A stretch of DNA of 64,000 nt from Phycisphaerales bacterium. GTDB lineage: Bacteria > Planctomycetota > Phycisphaerae > Phycisphaerales > UBA1924. A program made the position numbers and the translations under genes. Location: NCBI GenBank assembly GCA_905339235.1, contig CAJPFG010000025.1, forward strand, positions 62,001-126,000, written 5' to 3'. Of this stretch, positions 23,974 through 32,617 are shown one piece after another (within the stretch, counting starts at the first letter, position 1; each line of letters opens with the position of its first letter). The notes beneath the pieces were generated by a model, which was not told the origin of the DNA, did no database searches, and was given only the letters and a program-made list of their open reading frames with translations.

Positions 23974-25476
23974 TCACATCGTGACTTGCGCCCCCGGCAG
24001 CAGGCCCAACTTGAGGCAGGCCCAGACCAGAGCGGGGACCACGAGTGAACTGGCAACGTCGAGCCAGGCGCCCGCCTTCATCATCTGGCGCATGGTGACC
24101 AAGCGCGTGGAGTAGACCACGGCGTTGGGCGGTGTGCCGGCGGGGAGCATGAAGCCCAGGCTGGCGGCGAGCGTGACGTTTACCAGAAGGACTTCGGGCG
24201 CCACGCCGATTCGGTGGGAGATGCCCAGGGCCACGGGCAGCGCGGCCGCGACCAGCGCGGTGTTGCTGGCGAACTCGGTGAGGATGATGGCGCCGACCGC
24301 GAATGCCCAGAGGACCAGGAAGAGCGGGGCGCCCTCGAGGGGGCCGGCGAGGGACGCGATGTACGCGTCTACCTTGTGGCGGGCGAGAGCGTCGGCGAGG
24401 CTGAGCCCGCCGCCGAAGAGGAGAAGGATGCCCCAGTGGGTTTTTTCGGCGTCGCGCCAGGTGAGCAGGGCGTGCCCATCGGGGCGGCGGGCGGGGATGA
24501 TGAACAGCGCCATCGCGCAGACGATGGCGATCCCCGCGTCGGTTACGCGGGAGAGGATCGACGCCGCGAGCGTGCCCTGGAGCGCGTCCCATTTCGCCAG
24601 GAGCGGAGTGAGGATCCAGCCCAGGCCCGCACCCAGGAAGACCAGCGAGACGAGGACCTGCGGACGCGTCCAGGGGCCCATCGCGGCCTGTTCGCGGGCG
24701 ATCGTTTCCCGGCCCGCGCGGCCCGACCCGCCTCGCACTCGAAAAGCCACGAGCGTGAGCACGGCCCAGGCGAGGGGGAGCATCACGAGTTGAATCGGGA
24801 GGCCCACCTGGAGCCATTCGAGGAACGAGATCGGGCGGTGGAGCTTCTCTTCCATGAACACGGCGAACTGGGCCGTGGGCGGCGTGCCGATGAGCGTGCC
24901 CAGACCGCCGATGCTCGCGCCGAAGGCCACGGCGAGCATGAGCGAAGCCCGGAAGGTCGCGGCGTGGTCTTCGCGGTCGAAGGTGAGCGTCGCGGCGACG
25001 CTGAGGGCGATGGGGGCCATCATGGCCGCCGCGGCGAGGTTGGAGACCCACAGGCTCACAAAGGCGGTGGCGACGAGGAACCCGCCGATAATCATGGAAG
25101 GGCCTCCGCCGAAGACTCGGAGGGTCATGAGCGCGAAGCGGCGGTGGAGGTTCCAGGCTTCCATCGCTTGGCCGAGCAACATGCCGCCCAGAAAGAGGAA
25201 GACGATCTGGTTCGCGTACGAGGCGGTGGCTTCCTTAATGTCGGAGATGCCCAGGATGGGGAAGAGGGCGATGGGCAGCAGGCCGGTGGCCTCGAGGGGG
25301 AGGGCCTCGGTGACCCACCAGGTTGCGATGAGCAGCGCCGCGGCGGCGGTTCGGCGGCCTGGTTCGGTGAGGCCGGATTGCCCGAGCAGGGCGTACGCGG
25401 CGAGGGCGAGGGCGACCCCTGCGAGGATCTTCACCAGGCGGCCGACTCCGCCGGGTGCCGGCGCGGAGACGATCAC
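23974..25476 (-). CDS. SLC13/DASS family sodium-coupled anion transporter
   Basis: A 500-residue polytopic protein with about 11-12 hydrophobic segments. Family signposts are LPLEATGLLPIALFPILGI, the SNLAAAAMMAPIAL stretch (SNT-type sodium-binding motif region), GTLIGTPPTAQF and the second half repeat EFASNTALVAAALPVAL with MLPAGTPPNAVVY. The two SNT/ASNTA hairpins are the sodium- and carboxylate-binding tips in DASS transporters. Substrates in the family are dicarboxylates, citrate or sulfate; which applies cannot be told. The start is GTG at 25476, overlapping the stop of the DUF486 gene by 4 bases, so translation is coupled. Confidence 0.87.
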   Translation of the reverse strand: MIVSAPAPGGVGRLVKILAGVALALAAYALLGQSGLTEPGRRTAAAALLIATWWVTEALPLEATGLLPIALFPILGISDIKEATASYANQIVFLFLGGMLLGQAMEAWNLHRRFALMTLRVFGGGPSMIIGGFLVATAFVSLWVSNLAAAAMMAPIALSVAATLTFDREDHAATFRASLMLAVAFGASIGGLGTLIGTPPTAQFAVFMEEKLHRPISFLEWLQVGLPIQLVMLPLAWAVLTLVAFRVRGGSGRAGRETIAREQAAMGPWTRPQVLVSLVFLGAGLGWILTPLLAKWDALQGTLAASILSRVTDAGIAIVCAMALFIIPARRPDGHALLTWRDAEKTHWGILLLFGGGLSLADALARHKVDAYIASLAGPLEGAPLFLVLWAFAVGAIILTEFASNTALVAAALPVALGISHRIGVAPEVLLVNVTLAASLGFMLPAGTPPNAVVYSTRLVTMRQMMKAGAWLDVASSLVVPALVWACLKLGLLPGAQVTM

Positions 25477-25847
25477 GACGGGGCTCCCTGGGCCAAGCGG
25501 CCGCCGAAAACCGAAACCACCACCCCCGCGAAGACCAGGGCGAAGCCCAGCCAGTCATTCCATCGCGGGCGCTCGCCCAGGACGAAGGTGGAGAAGGCCG
25601 CGAAGACCACGAGCGTGATGGCTTCCTGAATGATCTTGAGTTGGGGGGCGGAGAGGGGCCCGCCGTGGTTGACGTGGCCGAGGCGGTTGGCGGGGACTTG
25701 GAGGCAGTACTCCGGGAGGGCGATGAGCCAGGAGATGCCGATGGCGGCGAGAAGGCCCCACGAGGTCTTCTTGAGGTGGTAGTACCAGGCGGTGGTCATG
25801 AAGGTGTTGGAGGCGCCGAGCAGGAGAATGGACCAGAGGATGCGCAT
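25473..25847 (-). CDS. DUF486/DMT-type small membrane protein
   Basis: A 124-residue protein starting MRILWSILLLGASNTFMTTAWYYHLK (ATG 25847). Four hydrophobic helices are visible (residues 1-20, 31-48, 75-95, 101-118). The LPEYCLQVPANRLGH segment is characteristic of DUF486, a half-size relative of drug/metabolite transporters that would work as a dimer. Substrate unknown. It is the first gene of a coupled pair with the SLC13 transporter (4-base overlap), which suggests shared expression. Longer in-frame starts add a Pro-rich stretch not typical for the family. Confidence 0.82.
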   Translation of the reverse strand: MRILWSILLLGASNTFMTTAWYYHLKKTSWGLLAAIGISWLIALPEYCLQVPANRLGHVNHGGPLSAPQLKIIQEAITLVVFAAFSTFVLGERPRWNDWLGFALVFAGVVVSVFGGRLAQGAPS

Positions 25848-26108
25848 GGGTGGAGGATACTGGGGGGTGGGGGAGAAGGTCTCCGGTGGTAAACCCGGGA
25901 GGCGCAAGGTCGGGCCGTTCGCACCCCCGGCTTGACGTTTCGGTGCGAATCGGTCAGACTATCGATCCCCGTCGAGGAAACCCGGCGGGCGGGGTGGTCG
26001 TATTTCGTCGTGGTCGGCGGTCGCCGGGGACGGCCTATGCTGGTCCCCCGCGCTTGGTGGGCCTCGGGCCCGGCCGACGCGAACCTCCCCCAAACCGGAG
26101 TTCTCGAT

Positions 26109-27497
26109 ATGGCAGGCAGGACCAGTGCATCGTTCGGCGTGGGCGCGGCCATCACCATTCTGTCGCTGACCACTCTTGGCTTTTTCGTCGCCTTCGCGGT
26201 TTTCTACGGGAAACACAGCGGGGCGCTCCAGAAACTGCAGCAGTCGCAGAACGAACAGAGCGACGTGGTGAAGGCCGACGAGCGCAACCGCGACGACGTT
26301 CGAAACCTCATCGAAGAGGCCAAGCGGGCGGGCGGCAAGAGCCTGGTCGGATACATGGTCGAGAGCCAGGAAGCGGTGATGTTCAGCGTGACCGGCTCGC
26401 GGCGCGACCGCCCCAGCGACCTGATGAACAAGTTGAAGGGCGTGCAGGGGGCGGAAGGGACCAACCTTCTGGCGCTGATCGCGTCGAAGGATGCGCAGTT
26501 GGAGTCGGCCCGGGCGCAGTTGGCCCAGGCCGACGAGGCGAGGAAAGCCGCAATCGCCAACCAGCAGGCCGAAGTGGACCGCGTGGCGGGCATCGAGGCG
26601 AGCCACAAGGCGACGGTGGAGGCGCTGTCCGGGCAGGTCGGGCAATATCGCCAGGAAGTCGAAAACTATCGCCAGGGCGCCGACGACTACAAGAAGAAGG
26701 TGGACGAGGACAAGGACCGGATCATCACGGCCGCGGCGGAGACCGAGGACCGGCTCCAGAAGCAACTCCAGAAGTTGACCGAGGACAAGTTGATCCTCGA
26801 GAACCAGTTGGCGCAACTGCGCGGACAGCGCAACCAGGGCGTGATCCGGGCTTCGGATGAGCACGCCCTCGTGGATGGGGACATCGTCGCGATCGATGGC
26901 GGATCGCGTCAGGCGTACATCAGCATCGGCCGAAAGAACAACGTCGTGCTGGGGATGACCTTCTCGGTTTATTCCTCGGCCGCGGCTTTGAAGCCCGACG
27001 CCGAGGGCAACTACCCGCGCGGCAAGGCGACGCTCGAAGTGATCACCGTCGGTGAAGAGACCTCGACCTGCCGCATCACCAGCGAAGTCCGGGGCAACCC
27101 GGTGGTGAAGGGCGACGTGGTGGCCAACGCCGTCTACGACCCCAACAAGACGTACAAGTTCGTCGTGTTCGGCAGTTTCGATGCGAATCGCGACGGGATC
27201 GCCACCGACATGGAGCGCGCGGACATCCGGGCGATGATCGAGTCCTGGGGCGGGGTGCTGGTCGATGAACTGGCCGGCGACGCCGACTTCCTGGTGCTGG
27301 GCGATCGGCCGGTGATGCCGGTGCGCCCGGCCAGCGATGCTCCGCTGGAGGTGGTGCTCGAGTTCCAGCGGCGTTCGCAGGAGGTGCAGCGGTACGAGCA
27401 GTTGCAGCGCCAGGCGTTGACGACCAGCGTGCCGATCCTGACCGAGAACCGCCTGTACACGCTGATCGGCAAGACGCCCGCCGCGGCGCGGCGCTGA
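26109..27497 (+). CDS. Membrane-anchored coiled-coil protein with a BRCT-like C-terminal region
   Basis: A 462-residue protein. The ATG at 26109 begins a short polar stretch followed by one membrane helix (residues 10-33). Residues 35-265 are Gln/Glu/Lys-rich coiled coil. A beta-rich part follows (DIVAIDGGSRQAYISIGRKNNVVLGMTFSVY). Around residues 350-400, TYKFVVFGSFDANRDG, DMERADIRAMIESWGGVLVDELAGDADFLVLGD has the layout of a BRCT fold: strand, helix starting an IESWGG turn, strand. BRCT domains normally sit in cytosolic DNA repair proteins, so this one on a membrane coiled coil is odd. Topology is not settled; the bulk could be periplasmic or cytosolic. Confidence 0.75.
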   Translation: MAGRTSASFGVGAAITILSLTTLGFFVAFAVFYGKHSGALQKLQQSQNEQSDVVKADERNRDDVRNLIEEAKRAGGKSLVGYMVESQEAVMFSVTGSRRDRPSDLMNKLKGVQGAEGTNLLALIASKDAQLESARAQLAQADEARKAAIANQQAEVDRVAGIEASHKATVEALSGQVGQYRQEVENYRQGADDYKKKVDEDKDRIITAAAETEDRLQKQLQKLTEDKLILENQLAQLRGQRNQGVIRASDEHALVDGDIVAIDGGSRQAYISIGRKNNVVLGMTFSVYSSAAALKPDAEGNYPRGKATLEVITVGEETSTCRITSEVRGNPVVKGDVVANAVYDPNKTYKFVVFGSFDANRDGIATDMERADIRAMIESWGGVLVDELAGDADFLVLGDRPVMPVRPASDAPLEVVLEFQRRSQEVQRYEQLQRQALTTSVPILTENRLYTLIGKTPAAARR

Positions 27498-27512
27498 GTT
27501 TCGCCCCCACAC

Positions 27513-28634
27513 GTGGGCAAGAAGAAAAAACACCTTCCCGGCTGGATCGAAGCGCCCGTCGCGGCCGTGATCCGGGGCGCTATGACCCCGCCCCTGCTTC
27601 TGGGGCTGGAACCGGCGCTGGCGGCGGCCAGGGCGCTGGGGGAGTGGTACCCGCGCGTGCAGCCGCGGCGGTTTGATCGCGCCGTGCGCAACCTTCGCGA
27701 CGCCTACCCGGAGTGGGACGAGGGCCGCGTGCGGGCGACGGCGGTGGGCTCGTATCAGCACGTCTTCCGGCTGGGAGTGGAACTGCTGTACACGCCGCGC
27801 CTGATTACCAAGGAAGGATTCGTGCGGCACCTGGTGCTGGCGGACGTGTCGCCGGCGATGCGGGCCCTGATGGCGGGGAGGCCGGTGATCCTGATCACCG
27901 GTCACTGCGGGAACTGGGAACTCATCGGGTACGCGATGTCGATGATGGGGTTCCCGGTGCACGCCGTGTACCGTCCGCTGGATCTGCGGCCGCTGGACCA
28001 GTGGGTGCGCGACACGCGCCAACGCCGCGGCCTGACGCTCGTGAACAAGTTCGGCGCGGTGCGGGCCCTGCCCCAGGTCCTGAAGGCCGGGCACCCGGTG
28101 GGCCTGGTGGCCGATCAGTCCGGGGGCGATCGGGGCGTCTTCGTGCCGTTCTTCGGCCGGCTGACATCGACTTACAAGTCCGTGGGCATGCTGGCGCTGC
28201 AGACGGGCGCGGTGATGGCCTGCGGCGCGGCCCGGAGGATGGGCGAGCACGACCTGCCCGACACCGGGCCCTGGCAGGGCGCCCCGTGGCCGCGCAGACA
28301 CACGCGCTGGGGGCCGGGGAGCCTTCGGTATCTGGTTGAACTCACCGACATTTTCGGCCCCGAGGAATACACGAACCAGCCCGACCCGCTGTACTACATC
28401 ACGGCGCGGTACCGGCGGGCGATCGAGGCGATGGTGCGGCGGGCCCCCGAGCAGTACTTCTGGATGCACCGGGTCTGGCGGAGCCGCCCGCTGCACGAGC
28501 GGACCGGCAAGCCATTCCCGGACCGCTGGCGCGAGCGGCTGGCGGCGCTGCCGTGGATGACCGATTCGGACGTCGCCGCGGTGGTGGATCGGAGCGACCG
28601 GGACAAACTCGATCTGAAGGCTCTGCAGCGGTAG
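27513..28634 (+). CDS. Lysophospholipid/lipid A-type acyltransferase (LpxL/HtrB family)
   Basis: A 373-residue protein starting at GTG 27513 with a Lys-rich opening (MGKKKKHLPGW). The acyltransferase signature HCGNWE is an HX4E catalytic box, and ADQSGGDRGVFVPFFGR is the matching substrate motif with the conserved DQ and FFG. The end contains EQYFWMHRVWRSRP, the conserved WxHRRW-like segment of the LpxL family. Such enzymes acylate a lipid A precursor on the inner face of the cytoplasmic membrane, using acyl-ACP. Together with the O-antigen ligase at 31024-32430 it suggests that this organism makes lipopolysaccharide-like molecules. It lies 15 bases after the coiled-coil gene. Confidence 0.88.
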   Translation: MGKKKKHLPGWIEAPVAAVIRGAMTPPLLLGLEPALAAARALGEWYPRVQPRRFDRAVRNLRDAYPEWDEGRVRATAVGSYQHVFRLGVELLYTPRLITKEGFVRHLVLADVSPAMRALMAGRPVILITGHCGNWELIGYAMSMMGFPVHAVYRPLDLRPLDQWVRDTRQRRGLTLVNKFGAVRALPQVLKAGHPVGLVADQSGGDRGVFVPFFGRLTSTYKSVGMLALQTGAVMACGAARRMGEHDLPDTGPWQGAPWPRRHTRWGPGSLRYLVELTDIFGPEEYTNQPDPLYYITARYRRAIEAMVRRAPEQYFWMHRVWRSRPLHERTGKPFPDRWRERLAALPWMTDSDVAAVVDRSDRDKLDLKALQR

Positions 28635-28714
28635 GTGCGGCAGTTTACGAGGGAACCCCCCCTTGCGGAGCGTGGTACATTGAAGGACAGGGTGAGCGCA
28701 ATGGGAGCCAAGCC

Positions 28715-29122
28715 ATGACCAAGGCCGAACGGTTGGTGGATGTGAAGGTGCTGATCGTGGACGACGACCGTGACGTGGTGGACTCGATGGAGGCCGCGTT
28801 CCAGTCGGAAGGGGCGCTGACGCAGATCGCCACGGACGGGAACGAGGCGGTGCGGATCTGCCAGGAGGAACCGCCGGACCTGGTGATCCTCGACATGATG
28901 CTGCCCAAGCGCTCCGGGTTCCTGGTGCTGGAGAAGATCAAGGGGTACGAGGATGCGCCGGCGGTGATCATGGTCACGGCCAACGAGGGCAAGCGCCACG
29001 AGGCGTACGCGGGGTCGCTGGGCGTGGACCGGTATCTCCAGAAGCCCGTCCCGCTCTCGCACCTGCTGGACGTGGCGGTGGAGATCATGGAATCGCTGGA
29101 CGCGGAGGAAGGGGAGGAGTGA
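28715..29122 (+). CDS. Stand-alone response regulator receiver domain
   Basis: A 135-residue protein containing only a CheY-like receiver domain. Acidic pocket Asp16-Asp18 in LIVDDDRD, phospho-acceptor Asp60 in VILDMMLP, Thr88 in VMVTAN and Lys110 in LQKPVP are all present. There is no output domain, so it would act by protein contact, as CheY or a phosphorelay intermediate. ATG 28715 is chosen over the earlier ATG 28701 because GGGAG lies 10 bases upstream of it and the earlier one leads to a stop. The partner kinase is not adjacent; a histidine kinase occurs at 54536-55867 in this window but without evidence of pairing. Confidence 0.92.
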   Translation: MTKAERLVDVKVLIVDDDRDVVDSMEAAFQSEGALTQIATDGNEAVRICQEEPPDLVILDMMLPKRSGFLVLEKIKGYEDAPAVIMVTANEGKRHEAYAGSLGVDRYLQKPVPLSHLLDVAVEIMESLDAEEGEE

Positions 29123-29201
29123 GCGCGGGGCGCCGCACGGGGGCGCGGCGGGATAGCCTTGCCGCGGGGCGGGAGGTCGGCGTGCTGATCGCGGGAGGCT
29201 C

Positions 29202-29519
29202 GTGGCGCGGAAGTCCAGACAACTTGTGCTGATGGGTCCGGATCAGAAGGGCGCGAGCGTGCCGCTGGGCAGCCTGCGCGAGGTGCGCGCGACGCTCGCG
29301 CGATTCAATACCGCTTCCGACGGTTCGCCCCCCGGCGCCGGCCTCGAACGCCTGCACGGGCCGGGGTTCGTCGTGGAACTTCCCACGAGCATCGAGCCCG
29401 TCACGCAGGCGATCGCGTCGGTCAACGACGAGGACACGGCGTTTCCCGTGCTGCTCAAGATGTGCAAGACGCTGGGGTGGCGCATGATGGACATCGACAG
29501 CGGGCGGGTGCTCGGATAG
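29202..29519 (+). CDS. Hypothetical protein, 105 aa
   Basis: A 105-residue protein starting at GTG 29202. It opens with basic residues (MARKSRQLVLMGPDQKGASVPLG), then has a Gly/Pro loop and a mixed alpha/beta end (IEPVTQAIASVNDEDTAFPVLLKMCKTLGWRMMDIDSG). No signal peptide or membrane helix. I do not recognise a family. A strong terminator begins 26 bases after the stop, which supports a real transcript ending here. It is downstream of the receiver gene with an 80-base gap and might be read with it. Confidence 0.65.
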   Translation: MARKSRQLVLMGPDQKGASVPLGSLREVRATLARFNTASDGSPPGAGLERLHGPGFVVELPTSIEPVTQAIASVNDEDTAFPVLLKMCKTLGWRMMDIDSGRVLG

Positions 29520-29545
29520 GGCGAGACCGCGAAACGGAATGAAAA

Positions 29546-29581
29546 GACCCCGACGCCCGTCGGGGTCTGCTTGACTTTTTT
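29546..29581 (+). terminator. Rho-independent terminator
   Basis: A 9-bp perfect stem (29546-29554 with 29559-29567), 4-base loop GCCC, then TGCTTGACTTTTTT. It ends transcription from the + strand gene stopping at 29519. Being nearly symmetrical it may also stop the minus-strand gene at 29596-30483 reading the other way (AAAA on the other side), which ends 28 bases away. Confidence 0.8.
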
Positions 29582-29595
29582 GCGTCATCCGCGGT

Positions 29596-30483
29596 TCAGC
29601 AGGGCGCGCCGTTGACGCGCTGTTCCTCCGTTTCGATATCGAATCCGTTCTCGGCGCCGTCGCCGTTGAGGTCGGCCGTGGCCTGACAGAAGTTGGAGAA
29701 GTCGCCATTCACCGCCTGCTCGGTCGCCTCGACGTCAAAGCCGTTGACCGCGCCGTCGCAGTTGACGTCAGGGTCGCAGGAGGGAATGAGGTCGTAAGCG
29801 ATTTCAAAGGCCATGTCCTGCTGCGGCACGCCCGCCGCGGTGCCGTTCCCGTCCACCAGCGCCCAGTTTGTCGGCGCCGCCAACCCGACGTTGCGCTGGA
29901 TGGCGTTGTCGGTCGCGCGGGCGGGGGTGACCGGAACGGTCCAGGGCCCCGAGGCCACCGAGCCGGTCAGACTCCACGCGATGTAGTACGTGCCGGGGGC
30001 GAGATCGGGGATGTCGCTGACATCCGCGGTCACCGCCATGATGGCCCGGTCATCGTTGGTGAGCGTGGTCGCGGTAACGCGATACGTCCCCGTGTAGACG
30101 TTGGTCAGGATCGTGCGCGGCGTGACCAGGTTTCCGTGGTCGGGCGCGTTCTGCGTGCCGATCGGGTTGGTCGTGAAGACCGCCACCTGCATGGTGGTGA
30201 TGGTGGACCCGGCCGGGGGCGCCGCGGTGATAGTCTGGTAGGCGTACACCTTGAACGTGTTGAGGCTCCAGTTCCCGCCGGACACGGTGAAGTCATCCGC
30301 CACGGCGAACGTGCCCGTGAGCGTGTTGTAGCCGAAGTTGTTGTACGCGGGCTGCTCGATGGCGCTGGTGTTCGCGCCGCCCGCGCCGTTGCCGGTGCCC
30401 GTCAGAAAGGGACCGTTGGAAAAGACGTCCGCCGAGGCCGCGCCGGCGAGGGCGCACACACAGGCTACAAAAACGTTCCGCAT
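29596..30483 (-). CDS. Exported protein with GC-type dockerin C-terminus
   Basis: A 295-residue protein starting MRNVFVACVCALAGAASA (ATG 30483), a short signal peptide. The body (residues 20-230) is Thr/Ala/Asn-rich and beta-like, with choice-of-anchor-style phrasing (ADDFTVSGGNWSLNTFKVYAYQ). The last 60 residues form a GC-type dockerin: CDPDVNCDGAVNGFDVEATEQAVNG and then ADLNGDGAENGFDIETEE, two calcium-binding-like loops of the DxNxDG type, ending in Cys. Dockerins bind cohesins in other bacteria; in this lineage the partner is not known. The protein is probably displayed on or shed from the surface. The same ending occurs at 39301-39481 and 40422-40600. Confidence 0.85.
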   Translation of the reverse strand: MRNVFVACVCALAGAASADVFSNGPFLTGTGNGAGGANTSAIEQPAYNNFGYNTLTGTFAVADDFTVSGGNWSLNTFKVYAYQTITAAPPAGSTITTMQVAVFTTNPIGTQNAPDHGNLVTPRTILTNVYTGTYRVTATTLTNDDRAIMAVTADVSDIPDLAPGTYYIAWSLTGSVASGPWTVPVTPARATDNAIQRNVGLAAPTNWALVDGNGTAAGVPQQDMAFEIAYDLIPSCDPDVNCDGAVNGFDVEATEQAVNGDFSNFCQATADLNGDGAENGFDIETEEQRVNGAPC

Positions 30484-30714
30484 GTTCCTGCTCCTTCTTT
30501 TGGAAGACCCCGCACGCCGCAGAACCACCACGCGCGGCCTGACCGGCTGCGACACCATCCCCACTACGAGTGCGCAGGGCGCGACTTCCGCCGTCCCCAC
30601 GCGCCATCAGTTTCCCATCGCCGAAGAAAAACGCAAGCCGCAACCACGATTCCCGACCATTCGCGGGTTGTTTGGTCGCCCGACGCGTAGCGGGCCGGCT
30701 TCATAGAGTCAGGA

Positions 30715-31017
30715 ATGCCCACGTACGAGTACGAAATCCTCGACAAAGCCGGCAAGCCCACGGGCGAGCGGTTCGAGATTGTCCAACTGATGAAGGAGAA
30801 GGCACTTACGAAGCAGCCCGGAACGGGCAAGCCCTGCCGTCGCGCCATCGTCGCCCCCAAGATCGCCGGGAAGTGGTCCCCCATCAAGGCCAAGTCCACG
30901 CTCTCGAACAAGAACCTCGAGCGCATGGGGTTCACCAAGTACGAGCGCAAGGGTCAGGGCTACATGGAACGCGTGGCCGGAAAGGCCGGGCCCAAGTCGC
31001 TGGGCGGGGGCGAGTGA
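30715..31017 (+). CDS. FmdB-like small protein lacking the zinc cysteines
   Basis: A 100-residue protein starting MPTYEYEILDKAGKPTGERFEIVQLMKEKAL (ATG 30715, preceded by CAGGA). The opening MPTYEY and the EI.Q.M pattern match FmdB-type zinc ribbons, which carry CxxC pairs after MPTYEYRC and before the second strand. Here only one Cys (in GKPCRRAIV) remains and the metal site is gone. The C-terminal half is basic and ends in Gly. Function is unknown in both versions; the cysteine-free variant may keep the fold by a different means. It stands alone, convergent with the O-antigen ligase gene. Confidence 0.7.
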   Translation: MPTYEYEILDKAGKPTGERFEIVQLMKEKALTKQPGTGKPCRRAIVAPKIAGKWSPIKAKSTLSNKNLERMGFTKYERKGQGYMERVAGKAGPKSLGGGE

Positions 31018-31023
31018 CCACCA

Positions 31024-32430
31024 TCACACGGCCTCACGCGGGCGCGGGCTCAGGCACATCGTGAAGAGAATGGCCAGCAGCGCAGAGGGCTGCGAGTTCA
31101 CGTACGTCACGTCGAAGGCCGTGGTCAGGAGCATGCCGATCAGCGCCCATCCCGGGCCGAGGTCCCAGGGGCCGGGTGCTTGAAAGGCATCCGGCCCGAC
31201 GGGCCGCTTGAATCCGCCGCGCAGCGCGACGACGGTGATGCCCAGGGCGAGCAGAAGGCCGACGGAACCCAGAGTGGCCGCGGCGTGCAGGTAGAGATTG
31301 TGGGCCTGCGGGGGGATGTGCGGGGTGCGTGGGGTTTCGCCTCGCTCCGCGAGCATCCGGCGCACCGACTCTTCGTAGCCCCCGGCGCCGACGCCTCGGA
31401 TGGGATGGCTCGTGTACAACTCCCACGCCCAGATCGCGAAAGGAAACCGTGCGCCGGTGAAGGTCGAGACATCGCGCTGCGTGAACACCCGCTGCACCTC
31501 GCGCACGCCCTCCCGGATCCGCGGCCCGGGGGGCATGTCGGTGAATGAGACGGCGATGATGAGTGCCGCGCCGAGCGTGACGGTCGCGGCCGACCACCGG
31601 AGCAGGCGCCGCCTGGCGCGAGCGTCGGCGGAGCGGCGATGAACGAGGAAGGCGTGCCCGAGCGCGAGGGCGCACAGGGCCGCGCCCGAGAGCATCGCGC
31701 CGCGCGTGCCGGTGGCGAAGATCCCGAGCCAGGTGGCGAGGATTCCGGCGCGGGCGAGCCAGGCGGCGCGGCCGCGGAAGAGCATCGCCGCGGGCAGGTG
31801 CAGTCCCAGCGCCCCGACGAACATGTACCCGCACACCGCCGGATGAAGCCACCAACCGGCGTTGCGATCGCGCCCGCCATGCCCGAAGTCGAGATGCTCC
31901 CAGCCGCCCGCGCGGACGATCGCGAGAACTACCTGCGAGGCGTTCGTGGCGAGGAACCCCAGCGCGAGGGCGGCGATGAGATACCGGCGATATCGCAGCG
32001 CCGGCCACATCGCGATCATGAACCACCCGAACCGCATCGTGCCGAACTCCTGGACGGCGCCCTTGCGCACATCCGGCGACCACGACAGGCTGATTGCCAG
32101 CCACACCGCCCACGCCAGCAGGAACCACACCAGAGGTTGCGACCGGAACATCGCCAGGTGCGTGCGCCACTGCCAGGGCAGGAGCACGGTGGCCATGACC
32201 GCCAGAGGCAGGCATCCGAGTTCCAGGCCCGCCATCGGCCCGACGGCCAGAAAGCACGCGATCATGGCCGCGCCCGCGTGCAGGCTGCGGGCAGTGGGAA
32301 ACCACGCGGGCTTGCCTTCGACGTCGCGGGCTTCGCCGAGAACCCCCGGTTCGAACCAGAGCCAGGTGTCAACCGGCGGGGCATCCTTTTTATAGGGTAA
32401 TGTTCGGGACTGAGGGTGTGGCGATGGCAT
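31024..32430 (-). CDS. O-antigen ligase family membrane protein (Wzy_C type)
   Basis: A 468-residue protein with about ten or more hydrophobic segments after a hydrophilic N-terminus. The Wzy_C-type region includes LGIFATGTRGAML, then a large periplasmic loop with FPFAIWAWELYTSHPIRGVGAGGYEES and HNLYLHAAATLGSVGLLLALG. The G.G.GGYE and HN.YL.....G motifs are typical for WaaL-like ligases and related polymerases, which join glycan chains on the periplasmic side of the inner membrane. The exact substrate is unknown. It may cooperate with the LpxL-like enzyme at 27513-28634 in envelope glycolipid assembly. The start at 32430 is the only good ATG but lacks a strong ribosome binding site. Confidence 0.82.
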   Translation of the reverse strand: MPSPHPQSRTLPYKKDAPPVDTWLWFEPGVLGEARDVEGKPAWFPTARSLHAGAAMIACFLAVGPMAGLELGCLPLAVMATVLLPWQWRTHLAMFRSQPLVWFLLAWAVWLAISLSWSPDVRKGAVQEFGTMRFGWFMIAMWPALRYRRYLIAALALGFLATNASQVVLAIVRAGGWEHLDFGHGGRDRNAGWWLHPAVCGYMFVGALGLHLPAAMLFRGRAAWLARAGILATWLGIFATGTRGAMLSGAALCALALGHAFLVHRRSADARARRRLLRWSAATVTLGAALIIAVSFTDMPPGPRIREGVREVQRVFTQRDVSTFTGARFPFAIWAWELYTSHPIRGVGAGGYEESVRRMLAERGETPRTPHIPPQAHNLYLHAAATLGSVGLLLALGITVVALRGGFKRPVGPDAFQAPGPWDLGPGWALIGMLLTTAFDVTYVNSQPSALLAILFTMCLSPRPREAV

Positions 32431-32617
32431 GTGAGGCGCGCATCATCCTTGTCACAAGAGATCCTGCAACCGGAACTCCGGAAACCGATAGAACGTCTAA
32501 GGAGATTAGGGACGCGGCGGGGGCGGCGATGGGCCGCATGGAAGTGGCCGCGGCCCTAGGCTTTGAGTTGGTGGATTCGTGAGGTGCGATCGTGGGGAAG
32601 GCCCCGGGAGCGGAACC

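Noticed and set aside
22026..24056. A very long minus-strand frame across nuoG
   Set aside because: Its His/Arg/Pro-rich composition is that of a shadow, and nuoG with all its cysteine sites occupies the other strand.
32400..32582. A 60-residue + strand frame before the coiled-coil gene
   Set aside because: It overlaps the start of the O-antigen ligase gene, has no ribosome binding site and no recognisable pattern; it could be real but cannot be supported.
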